Counted from the first letter of the stretch, positions 1-5,464 are shown. The stretch is 6,150 nucleotides of DNA from Neisseriales bacterium (GCA_003538525.1 DPRZ01000192.1:1-6150), one strand, 5' to 3'. A program made the numbers and translations. Notes: a model not told the origin generated them from the sequence alone.

Positions 1-216
1 GAAAAAGCCTGTGGGCGCTGCATGATAATTACCACCGATCAAGAAACTGGTCAACTGAGTAATAACCTCCCCTTAAAAATCTTAGCCAAATATAATCGTG
101 ATGATAAGCAAAAAGGTGCCGCCTTTGGAACTTATTTTAATGCGCAAAATTTAACGGGTAGCCTATATCAAGACGATATAATTCAAATTCATACTTACAC
201 CGATTTGATGGATTAA
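1..216 (+). CDS. MOSC-domain protein, YcbX/mARC-like, C-terminal part (5' end outside window)
   Basis: The frame is open from base 1, so this is the last 71 residues of a longer protein rather than a 64-residue ORF starting at the ATG at 22. It begins EKACGRCMIITTDQETG, which matches the C-x-R-C-x(2)-T-T-x-D-x-x-T-G signature of MOSC proteins of the YcbX/mARC family. It continues with a P-L-x-x-L-A-x-Y segment, a central A-A-F-G-T-Y-F segment and the terminal G-x-x-x-x-D-D-x-I strand. In this family a cysteine in the CxRC region ligates the molybdenum cofactor, and the enzymes reduce N-hydroxylated compounds (established knowledge). The protein stops right after the MOSC fold, so it lacks the C-terminal 2Fe-2S ferredoxin domain of E. 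coli YcbX and would need a separate electron donor (inference). Its stop codon lies 2 nt before the next gene's ATG, so the two are probably co-transcribed and translationally coupled. The family call is fairly sure; the substrate is unknown. Confidence 0.85.
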   Translation, partial: EKACGRCMIITTDQETGQLSNNLPLKILAKYNRDDKQKGAAFGTYFNAQNLTGSLYQDDIIQIHTYTDLMD

Positions 217-218
217 CC

Positions 219-674
219 ATGACTTTAAACACAACTATTCGCCAAGCACAACTTGAAGACTTAGATAATTTAGCTGAATTATTTAACGCCTATCGATTAT
301 TTTACCAACAAGCTGATGATTTCAATCTAGGGCGTAAATTCTTAGCTGAACGTCTTAGCCGCCGAGATTCAACTTTATTCGTTGCGACCACGCTAGCTGG
401 TAAATTAGTTGGATTTGCGCAGTTATATCCTATTTTTAGCTCGCTATCTGCCAAAAAAGCGTGGATTTTAAATGATTTATACGTCCTTCCAGAATCCCGT
501 CAAGCTGGCGCTGCCACAGGATTAATTCAAAAAAGTATTGCATTCTGTCGCGAACACCAAGCCTCATGGATTTCACTACAAACAGCACAAGATAATTTTC
601 AAGCACAAAAACTCTATGAGAAAATTGGATTTGTGCGCGATGAACATTATTTGACCTATGTTTTAGAACTTTAA
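219..674 (+). CDS. GNAT-family N-acetyltransferase
   Basis: This 151-residue protein has the length and layout of a single-domain GNAT acetyltransferase, which moves an acetyl group from acetyl-CoA to an amine. A beta strand (LNDLYVLPE, about residues 84-92) leads into acetyl-CoA motif A, where R94-x-x-G97-x-A99 fits the Q/R-x-x-G-x-G/A pyrophosphate-binding signature. Motif B follows, with N126 and A129 ahead of the typical LYEKIGF ending (132-138). The N-terminal half (IRQAQLEDLDNLAELF) is the usual first strand and helix that form the acceptor site. The start at 219 is the natural one, just 2 nt after the upstream MOSC stop. I see no strong Shine-Dalgarno site, so translation is probably coupled to the upstream gene. 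The nitronate monooxygenase gene follows 17 nt downstream. The acceptor (polyamine, amino acid, small amine or protein) cannot be told from sequence. The - strand frame over 436-678 is a shadow. Confidence 0.9.
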   Translation: MTLNTTIRQAQLEDLDNLAELFNAYRLFYQQADDFNLGRKFLAERLSRRDSTLFVATTLAGKLVGFAQLYPIFSSLSAKKAWILNDLYVLPESRQAGAATGLIQKSIAFCREHQASWISLQTAQDNFQAQKLYEKIGFVRDEHYLTYVLEL

Positions 675-691
675 TCAAGGAAAAATACTAT

Positions 692-1747
692 ATGCGGCAT
701 AATCAACTCTTAAACCTAACTTACCCAATCATCCAAGCGCCAATGGCAGGAAATATTCTCACGCCAGAATTAGTCGCAGCCGTGTCCAATGCAGGAATGC
801 TCGGTTCAATTGCCTCAGGATATTTAAGCCTCACTGCATTAGAAGAATTTATTCTGAAAGTTAAACAATTAACCATGAAGCCTTTTGTGGTAAATGTATT
901 TATTGAGCCTGAACAAAAAACTCCACAAATATTGCTTAAACCGCAGTTAATCATGGATTTAGAACGACAACTAGGAATGCCTGATGAGCCTGATTTTACG
1001 CTTCCTGCAACAATTCCACAAGACGAATATATTAATTTACTTTTAAAACATAACGTTCCGGTCGTTAGTTGTACCTTTGGTTTATTTAGTCCTGACAATC
1101 TATTACGTTTAAAAAAACACGCGGTGGTGGTAATTGCAAATGCAACGAATTTAGCTGAAGTACATGCCGCCTACCAAAGTGGTGTAGATGCCATCGTCCT
1201 ACAGGGCTTTGCAGCTGGTGGTCATCAAGCCAGTTTTATTAATAATGGGCAATGTAATCAACTATCCAGCTTAGAATTATTAAAGCAAATACAAAGCTTA
1301 CATTTAGCCATTCCATTGATTGTAACAGGTGGTATTAATTGCGCTAATTTTACACAGTTTTTAGCTGCAGGAGCAAATTATGTTCAATTAGGAACTTCGT
1401 TTATGTTAAGTAATCTTAGTAATCTAGACTTAACTCATCAGCAATATTTAATCAGACAAAGTTCTAACTCAACCGCACTAAGCCAAAATTTAACTGGCAA
1501 ATGGGCACGTGGCATCAATAACCAATTAATGCAACAATTAGACCAATGCGCTTATCCATTCCCAATTCAACATTATGCCAGCGCTAAATTACGTGGTTTT
1601 GCACGCAATCATGGCTTATTTGATTACACAGGATCTTGGCTTGGACAACATGCCAGCTATGCGATTCAATCAACCAATGATTTATTACAGCACTTAATCA
1701 ACTGCTATATCTCTTATTCAAACGTAGTAAAGCCTGGCGATTCTTGA
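692..1747 (+). CDS. Nitronate monooxygenase-type NAD(P)H/FMN-dependent flavoprotein
   Basis: This 351-residue TIM-barrel flavoprotein belongs to the 2-nitropropane dioxygenase/nitronate monooxygenase family, which oxidises alkyl nitronates with FMN and O2. Visible marks in order: YPIIQAPMAG at the first strand (11-20); AGMLGSIASGYLS (34-46); QGFAAGGHQASF (171-182) with the AGGH segment that carries the family's catalytic histidine, here H178; VTGGI (211-215) and GANYVQLGTSFMLS (227-240), which bind the FMN phosphate; and the late GKWARGINNQLM (269-280) and WLGQ (316-319) stretches typical of class I NMO proteins. These late motifs favour NMO over the related enoyl-ACP reductase FabK, which is the main alternative. 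Most relatives have Glu just before AGGH, whereas this protein has Ala. The start has a Shine-Dalgarno site (AAGGA, about 678-682) 9-10 nt upstream. The gene sits between the GNAT and EamA genes in a probable operon. The protein is expected to be cytosolic and may detoxify nitronates such as propionate 3-nitronate (inference). Confidence 0.88.
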   Translation: MRHNQLLNLTYPIIQAPMAGNILTPELVAAVSNAGMLGSIASGYLSLTALEEFILKVKQLTMKPFVVNVFIEPEQKTPQILLKPQLIMDLERQLGMPDEPDFTLPATIPQDEYINLLLKHNVPVVSCTFGLFSPDNLLRLKKHAVVVIANATNLAEVHAAYQSGVDAIVLQGFAAGGHQASFINNGQCNQLSSLELLKQIQSLHLAIPLIVTGGINCANFTQFLAAGANYVQLGTSFMLSNLSNLDLTHQQYLIRQSSNSTALSQNLTGKWARGINNQLMQQLDQCAYPFPIQHYASAKLRGFARNHGLFDYTGSWLGQHASYAIQSTNDLLQHLINCYISYSNVVKPGDS

Positions 1748-1795
1748 GCAATTTAATAACAGCAAATCGATCTTAACTGCACAAGGAACTTACCA

Positions 1796-2680
1796 ATGAC
1801 CAAACTCAAAACTGGGAACTTATTAGACTTTAGCTTATTATTACTTGTGGCAATCGTGTGGGGAACTAGTTATGGCATCGCCAAAACCGCAATTTTATAT
1901 TATCCAATTTTAGGATTTATCGCGCTACGTTTTATCTTAACTTGCATTATATTTTCACCTGCTGGCTTTAGGTTAAGTTACCAACAATTAATTTCAAGTC
2001 TGAAAATTGGGATACCATTAGGACTAATTTTATTAGCAATTTTTATCGCAGAAACTTATGGTTTGGCACATACCAGTGCATCCAATTCGGCATTTCTAAT
2101 TAGTTTATATATCGTGTTTACACCATTTATTCAATGGATTATCTTGAAAGAACGTCCTTCTCGGCGTATGATTATCGCAACAATCCTATCACTCTTCGGT
2201 GCCTTTTTATTGAGTGTCAAAGCACAAGAATCTTTTCAATTTAACCTTGGCGACTGGCTAATTATTTTAGCCGCAGCTTTACGCGGTGTAATGGTTACAC
2301 TAACTAAGAAACTTACGCAAAATAAACCTGAAATCAGTAGTATTTTTCTAACTTGTATCCAAGCAGGCGTAGTTGGAATTAGTTGTTTAGTTTTAACATT
2401 AGTAATAAACTTTAAAAGCACAATTCAACTGCCACAAAGCTCAACTTTTTGGCTGAGTTTAGGTTATTTGGTCATTTTTTGCACTCTGTTTGCTTTTTTT
2501 GTGCAAAATTTCACGGTGCGGCGTTCTTCGCCAGCAAAAGTTTCTTTACTCATGGGCACTGAACCAGTTTGGGGTGCATTGTATGCAGTATTCATAATGC
2601 ATGAATCATTAAGTATAATTGCTTGGTGTGGTGGACTTATAATTGTCCTTGCCTCATTATGGGCATCCATTAAAAATTAA
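1796..2680 (+). CDS. EamA/DMT-family drug/metabolite exporter, inner membrane
   Basis: This 294-residue protein has the length and ten hydrophobic segments of EamA (DMT superfamily) transporters, built as two repeats of about five helices (roughly residues 12-140 and 152-290). Repeat one shows the VWGTSYGIAK start (21-30), an ALRF motif in helix 2 (43-46), and TSASNSAFLISLYIVFTPF with the charged ILKER end (93-120). Repeat two ends with SSPAKVSLLMGTEPVWGAL followed by HESL (244-272), the classic DMT signature. The family generally exports amino acids, amines, nucleosides or drugs; this substrate is unknown. The start is supported by AAGGA at 1783-1787, 8 nt before the ATG. The gap to the flavoprotein gene upstream is 48 nt with no terminator, so it is probably the last gene of that operon. 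I see no intrinsic terminator directly after the stop. The - strand frames at 2236-2421 and 2464-2670 are shadows. Confidence 0.93.
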   Translation: MTKLKTGNLLDFSLLLLVAIVWGTSYGIAKTAILYYPILGFIALRFILTCIIFSPAGFRLSYQQLISSLKIGIPLGLILLAIFIAETYGLAHTSASNSAFLISLYIVFTPFIQWIILKERPSRRMIIATILSLFGAFLLSVKAQESFQFNLGDWLIILAAALRGVMVTLTKKLTQNKPEISSIFLTCIQAGVVGISCLVLTLVINFKSTIQLPQSSTFWLSLGYLVIFCTLFAFFVQNFTVRRSSPAKVSLLMGTEPVWGALYAVFIMHESLSIIAWCGGLIIVLASLWASIKN

Positions 2681-2757
2681 ACACATTTCGTCGCTACATT
2701 GATTTAATTTTAAACGGTTCACAAAATACATTGTAGAAAGTAAATTACCGCTAAGCT

Positions 2758-2766
2758 TGATATAAT
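2758..2766 (+). promoter_or_regulatory. Candidate extended -10 promoter (TGATATAAT)
   Basis: TGATATAAT is an exact match to the TGnTATAAT extended -10 consensus of sigma-70 promoters. No good -35 is present at 16-18 nt, which is usual for extended -10 sites. The transcript would start near 2773 and run 170 nt or more to the lipoprotein gene, giving a long leader or a separate small RNA. AT-rich sequence yields such matches by chance, so confidence is modest. Confidence 0.35.
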
Positions 2767-2891
2767 TTTATTGCATATCTCCGCAAGCGCGTAAACATTC
2801 AAAGAAATCTAATCCATTGCTACGTTGCAGACTAATTGGCTAAAAGAGCCCTGAGTTAATTCACTAAAAATAAATGAAGATAGCTCACTAA

Positions 2892-2900
2892 TGGTAAAAT
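2892..2900 (+). promoter_or_regulatory. Candidate extended -10 promoter for the small lipoprotein (TGGTAAAAT)
   Basis: TGGTAAAAT matches the extended -10 pattern TGnTAnAAT-like with one change in the hexamer (TAAAAT for TATAAT). Transcription would begin near 2907, giving a leader of about 39 nt that contains the AAGGA ribosome site at 2934-2938. This makes it the better placed of the two candidates for driving the lipoprotein gene. There is no recognisable -35. Confidence 0.3.
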
Positions 2901-2945
2901 AAGAATCTAAATGACTCTTATAACTTTTATTTTAAGGAAATAATT

Positions 2946-3134
2946 ATGAATAAACGAATTCTTCTAATCGCTGGAATGACGCTAACTCTAATTGCATGTG
3001 CAAATAATGGAAATACTCCAAACAATAATTCGCTAACTACTTATGATAATCAACCAGACAGCCCAACAGTTAACTCACGGGCGGCAAGCAGTGAAGAATT
3101 TCCAGAAGAAAATCAACTTACCCCCAAAAATTAA
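2946..3134 (+). CDS. Small outer-membrane-type lipoprotein, 62 aa, function unknown
   Basis: The product starts MNKR followed by a hydrophobic stretch and the lipobox L-I-A-C, with the lipidated cysteine at residue 18. That is a textbook signal peptidase II signal. Residue +2 after the Cys is Ala, not Asp, so sorting to the outer membrane is expected by the Lol rule known from enterobacteria. The mature part is only 45 residues, rich in Asn, Ser, Pro and Thr and acidic toward the end (SSEEFPEENQ), and is probably disordered. It lacks the KGPLY motif of LptM-type small lipoproteins and I do not recognise the family. AAGGA at 2934-2938 lies 7 nt before the ATG, which supports translation. It stands alone between two regulatory gaps, upstream of the beta-barrel gene, and both products would be envelope proteins. 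The signal is convincing, the function is not known. Confidence 0.8.
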   Translation: MNKRILLIAGMTLTLIACANNGNTPNNNSLTTYDNQPDSPTVNSRAASSEEFPEENQLTPKN

Positions 3135-3311
3135 TTCAATTAGTTTGTGGTTAATTATTTCGTAATCTAAAAGTTTGGCTGGATTGTAATTCTTGCCTCG
3201 AAGGAGCTAATTAAGTTGTATAATACCCAGTATTTACAAGAAATTTGTCAACAGTGTTAAGTTATTAGGCTAAAATATCACGAAGAATGTAGCCAACTAG
3301 AGAGGTGGTTT
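3135..3311. promoter_or_regulatory. Regulatory gap upstream of the beta-barrel gene, with candidate promoters
   Basis: This 177-nt gap holds two promoter-like arrangements, both with a 20-nt spacer, longer than the preferred 17: TTGCCT (3193-3198) with a perfect TATAAT (3219-3224), and TTGTCA (3245-3250) with TAAAAT (3271-3276). Either would give a leader to the barrel ATG at 3312 (about 80 or 30 nt). The ribosome site AGAGGTGG (3301-3308) is strong. A second good ribosome-site match, AAGGAG at 3201-3206, precedes a 14-codon TTG-started frame (3216-3260). No terminator for the lipoprotein gene is clear; only AT-rich inverted repeats follow its stop. Confidence 0.35.
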
Positions 3312-3965
3312 ATGTCAAAATTCAAATTAGGGGCTTTGTTAAGTGTACTGAGTGTTGCCGCTTTTGCGGATAGTGGAACTTATGTTGGAGTTAGTGCTGG
3401 TTATGGCACAATTAATAGCTCAACCACCAATGGATTTAGCTTTGTTGATGGAGCAGGCAGTAAAAGTGGTGGAACAATGGCTGGTGGAATTTTTGCTGGT
3501 TATGATTTCAATCGTTATCTCGGTATTCAAGCCGATTATGATTATATTGCCAATGTAAATTATACAACTGGCAATAATCCGTCAACTGGAACCCAAGGTT
3601 CAATCAATGCCAGTCAACAAATTTTAGATTTAGGTATCGTTGGCCATTTACCATTTGGCTTATTTGCTAATGCTTTGAGTGGATTGTCGATCTTTGGAAA
3701 ATTAGCGGTTGGTTATACCACAACTAGTTTTAATGGTGGAACCGTAGTTTCCACTGGTTCAGCTGGACAAAATTCAGTATCAGTTCCGAGTAATGCATCA
3801 AGTATGGTACCTGTGTTGGGTCTTGGTGCTGAGTATGGCTGGAACACCGTTGGCTTACGTGCCGAATATGATTATATTGGTAATACCACAGTCACCAACA
3901 ATAACCAGACGCTAATGAACACAAACAACGGATTAGTATTACTTTCAGTTTTTTACCATTTTTAA
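3312..3965 (+). CDS. OmpA-like eight-stranded outer-membrane beta-barrel protein
   Basis: This 217-residue protein has a Sec signal peptide (MSKFK, then a hydrophobic stretch ending A-F-A; likely cleavage after residue 19). Eight amphipathic strands follow, at roughly residues 22-33, 53-66, 69-83, 100-115, 124-140, 163-177, 178-194 and 206-217. The last ends VFYHF, with the C-terminal Phe used by the BAM machinery. Loops are Gly/Ser/Thr/Asn-rich with few charges. Size and pattern fit the OmpA-like/surface-antigen barrel group; no peptidoglycan-binding OmpA C-domain is present. The strand pairs 2-3 and 6-7 resemble each other, both carrying A-[DE]-Y-D-Y-I. The start has a strong AGAGGTGG ribosome site 3 nt upstream of the ATG (core GAGG about 6 nt away). 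gshB begins 9 nt downstream with no terminator between. The role is unknown; adhesion, structure or small porin are possible. The overlapping + frame 3352-3558 is a shadow. Confidence 0.9.
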   Translation: MSKFKLGALLSVLSVAAFADSGTYVGVSAGYGTINSSTTNGFSFVDGAGSKSGGTMAGGIFAGYDFNRYLGIQADYDYIANVNYTTGNNPSTGTQGSINASQQILDLGIVGHLPFGLFANALSGLSIFGKLAVGYTTTSFNGGTVVSTGSAGQNSVSVPSNASSMVPVLGLGAEYGWNTVGLRAEYDYIGNTTVTNNNQTLMNTNNGLVLLSVFYHF

Positions 3966-3974
3966 GAGTACTCT
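3965..3974. repeat. Perfect 10-bp palindrome between barrel stop and gshB start
   Basis: AGAGTACTCT reads the same on both strands. It fills the whole gap from the last base of the barrel gene's TAA to the base before the gshB ATG. Its left half supplies the only Shine-Dalgarno-like bases for gshB (TAAGAG, 3963-3968). It could be a weak hairpin (AGA-GTAC-TCT), a protein-binding half-site pair, or chance. Confidence 0.6.
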
Positions 3975-4925
3975 ATGAAAAAAATTCTAATTATTGCTGA
4001 CCCATTAGCTAATTTTAATATTGCGGGTGACTCAACTTATTTGCTGATGTTAACTGCCAAAGATATGGGCTTTCAACTCAGTTATTGCGCGCCTGGCGAA
4101 ATTTATGCGCGCGAAAATCAAGCCTTTGCCAATGTTTGTGAATTAGAATTAGCTCACGGTGTGAGTGAAATTTACTCGACTAAAGATTGGTTTCAAGTGG
4201 TTGAACGTTTAAACACGGTTAACTTAACTCATTTTGATGCTATTTTAGTCCGCAATGACCCACCCTTTAATTTAGAATATTACTATTTAACTCAGATTCT
4301 TGAACTAGCCGAGCGCTCAGGAGTTAAAGTATTAAATAAACCCAGTGCCTTGCGCAACTTCAATGAAAAATTAACCATTTTAAATTTCCCTGAATTAATT
4401 ACCCCAACCTTGGTGAGTAAAAATAAACAAGTTATCTTAGATTTTATTTTAGAACATGGTGTCTGCGTTGCCAAGCCAATTGACATGATGGCTGGGCGTG
4501 GAGTATTTCGGATTGCCAATGATGATCCGAACCAAGGAGCAATTTTAGAATCTTTAACCGATTATTTCACACAAACGATTATGGTACAGAAATTTATTCC
4601 AGAAGTAATTCACGGCGATAAGCGAATTTTTATTATCGATGGCAAGATTGTTGATCATTGCTTATATCGAATCCCACAAAATGGGCAAATTCGTGGTAAT
4701 TTAGCCGTTGGCGGACGGGGTGAAGTGCATCCATTGAATGCAGAAGATTATCGCATTGCCGAAGAAGTTGCCAAATGGTTGAAACAAAATGAGATTTTAA
4801 TTGCTGGAATTGATGTAATTGGAACCTGTTTAACCGAGGTTAATATTACTAGTCCAACCGCGATGCAACAAATTTATCAGCAAGCAGGGGTTAATGTTGC
4901 TGAATTAATTTTACAAACAATTTAA
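3975..4925 (+). CDS. gshB: Glutathione synthase (ATP-grasp), with an altered glycine-rich loop
   Basis: This 316-residue protein matches E. coli GshB in length and almost throughout in order. It would join gamma-glutamylcysteine and glycine with ATP in the cytosol, the second step of glutathione synthesis. Visible marks: ADPLANFNIAGDST near the N-terminus; VRNDPPFN (92-99); NKPSALRNFNEKL (121-133); ATP-binding lysines K132 and K167; GDKRIFIIDG (214-223); the RIPQNGQIRGNLAVGGRGE lid (232-250); and GIDVIGTCLTEVNITSPT (278-294) with Mg ligands D280, E288 and N290. The odd point is the loop after K167: IDMMAGRGVFRI where the E. coli enzyme has LDGMGGASIFRV, so two of the loop glycines are replaced by Met and Ala. 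The rest of the active site looks intact, so I expect an active enzyme. The ribosome site is weak, suggesting coupling to the barrel gene upstream. No gshA is in the window. The - strand frame 4292-4519 is a shadow. Confidence 0.93.
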   Translation: MKKILIIADPLANFNIAGDSTYLLMLTAKDMGFQLSYCAPGEIYARENQAFANVCELELAHGVSEIYSTKDWFQVVERLNTVNLTHFDAILVRNDPPFNLEYYYLTQILELAERSGVKVLNKPSALRNFNEKLTILNFPELITPTLVSKNKQVILDFILEHGVCVAKPIDMMAGRGVFRIANDDPNQGAILESLTDYFTQTIMVQKFIPEVIHGDKRIFIIDGKIVDHCLYRIPQNGQIRGNLAVGGRGEVHPLNAEDYRIAEEVAKWLKQNEILIAGIDVIGTCLTEVNITSPTAMQQIYQQAGVNVAELILQTI

Positions 4926-4933
4926 TTTTCCAT

Positions 4934-4946
4934 AGGTGTAATGATG
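4934..4946 (+). promoter_or_regulatory. Ribosome binding site deciding between two adjacent ATG codons
   Basis: AGGTG at 4934-4938 is only 2 nt from the ATG at 4941 but 5 nt from the ATG at 4944. The second spacing is closer to normal, and starting there gives MKLIPYLNF, the usual beginning of PhnB-like proteins. The true start of the next gene is therefore more likely 4944. Confidence 0.55.
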
Positions 4947-5390
4947 AAATTGATTCCTTATTTAAATTTTGCTGGTAATGCTCATGAAGCGCTGGCAGTT
5001 TATAGCGAAGCGTTTGCAGGAAAAGTAGAAGAGTTACACTTATATAGTGAAAATCCTGAATTGGCAAAGCAACTTCCCGTCGATTGGCAAAATAAAATTA
5101 TGCATGCAACTTTTCGTTCGGCAGAATTTTGCTTTATGGCATCTGACGTGAGTGATGACCCAGCTTATGCATGTAGTATGCCACCGCGCAATCCTGCGGG
5201 TAGTACAGTTTCTTTGAGTTTAGATTTCACTTCCGTCGAACAACAACAACGTGTATTCGATCTTCTGGCGCGTGATGCTAAAGCGATTCCGATGCCACTC
5301 CAGGATACTTTTTGGGGTGCACGCTTTGGGATGTTAACTGATAAATTCGGCATTAAATGGTTGTTTAATTACGATTATCCACAAAAATAA
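4941..5390 (+). CDS. PhnB-like VOC-fold (glyoxalase superfamily) protein
   Basis: The product is 149 residues (148 if it starts at the second Met, 4944, which the ribosome site favours). It resembles the YjdN/PhnB-like branch of the VOC superfamily. Marks: IPYLNFAGNAHEALAVYSEAFAGKVE (5-30), the opening beta-alpha unit; MHATFRSAEFCFMASDV (54-70), with a histidine at the position of a typical VOC metal ligand; AGSTVSLSLDF (86-96); and DTFWGARFGMLTDKFGIKWLFNY (122-144), the conserved C-terminal segment. VOC proteins include glyoxalases, dioxygenases and resistance proteins; this branch has no firm function despite old PhnB or demethylubiquinone methyltransferase labels. It lies 15-18 nt after gshB with no terminator, so the two are probably co-transcribed. 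A thiol- or glutathione-linked role is possible by context only. A strong terminator follows 18 nt after the stop. The - strand frame 5165-5353 is a shadow. Confidence 0.88.
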   Translation: MMKLIPYLNFAGNAHEALAVYSEAFAGKVEELHLYSENPELAKQLPVDWQNKIMHATFRSAEFCFMASDVSDDPAYACSMPPRNPAGSTVSLSLDFTSVEQQQRVFDLLARDAKAIPMPLQDTFWGARFGMLTDKFGIKWLFNYDYPQK

Positions 5391-5408
5391 TTAATTGGCT
5401 AAGGCTAG

Positions 5409-5437
5409 AAAGAGGTTGAAAAACCTCTTTTAATTTT
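5409..5437 (+). terminator. Intrinsic (rho-independent) terminator
   Basis: AAAGAGGTT (5409-5417) and AACCTCTTT (5422-5430) form a perfect 9-bp stem closed by a GAAA tetraloop. The stem runs into TTTTAATTTT, an interrupted T-tract. It sits 18 nt after the VOC gene stop and should end the barrel-gshB-VOC transcript. The reverse strand has only three T's after the stem, so it is mainly one-directional. Confidence 0.9.
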
Positions 5438-5444
5438 ATAAACT
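5416..5444 (+). promoter_or_regulatory. Candidate promoter of the CDF transporter, overlapping the terminator
   Basis: TTGAAA (5416-5421; 5 of 6 to the -35 consensus) and TAAACT (5439-5444; 4 of 6 to the -10) are 17 nt apart. Alternatively TATAAA at 5437-5442 gives a better -10 but a 15-nt spacer. The -35 lies in the terminator loop and stem. Since the terminator separates the CDF gene from the unit before it, a promoter somewhere in 5390-5464 is expected. Confidence 0.4.
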
Positions 5445-5464
5445 GTGCTTGTTTAAGGTTTAAA

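Larger units (their letters stand above)
2681..2945. other. Intergenic region, 265 nt, no supported gene on + strand
   Basis: This gap between the exporter and lipoprotein genes has only very short + strand frames, such as a 10-codon frame at 2911-2943. It contains two extended -10 promoter candidates (2758-2766 and 2892-2900), an imperfect inverted repeat CTACATTG (2694-2701) with CATTGTAG (2729-2736), and a short GGCT/AGCC hairpin at about 2838-2850 that lacks a T-tract. No intrinsic terminator for the exporter gene is obvious. On the - strand two overlapping frames, 2768-2839 and 2812-2931, are open and protein-like but have no good start codon; they may be a decayed gene or chance. A short non-coding RNA starting near 2773 cannot be excluded. 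Confidence 0.5.

Noticed and set aside
721..1098. 125-codon open frame on the - strand inside the nitronate monooxygenase gene
   Set aside because: It lies wholly within a well-recognised gene, has no ribosome site and no recognisable domain; it is a shadow of the real frame.
2694..2736. Inverted repeat CTACATTG / CATTGTAG after the exporter gene as a terminator
   Set aside because: The arms are 27 nt apart, AT-rich, contain a mismatch and have no T-tract.
2774..2795. Resemblance of ATATCTCCGCAAGCGCG to the 5' end of 6S RNA
   Set aside because: The complementary 3' end expected for the closing stem of 6S RNA is not found downstream and the available length before the lipoprotein gene is poor; the match is short.
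2911..2943. 10-codon frame ending 2 nt before the lipoprotein ATG
   Set aside because: It has no ribosome site of its own and contains the lipoprotein's AAGGA site; most likely chance.
3352..3558. 68-codon + strand frame inside the beta-barrel gene
   Set aside because: It is an out-of-frame reading of Gly/Val-rich barrel codons; the apparent hydrophobicity comes from GTT/GGT codons read in a shifted frame.
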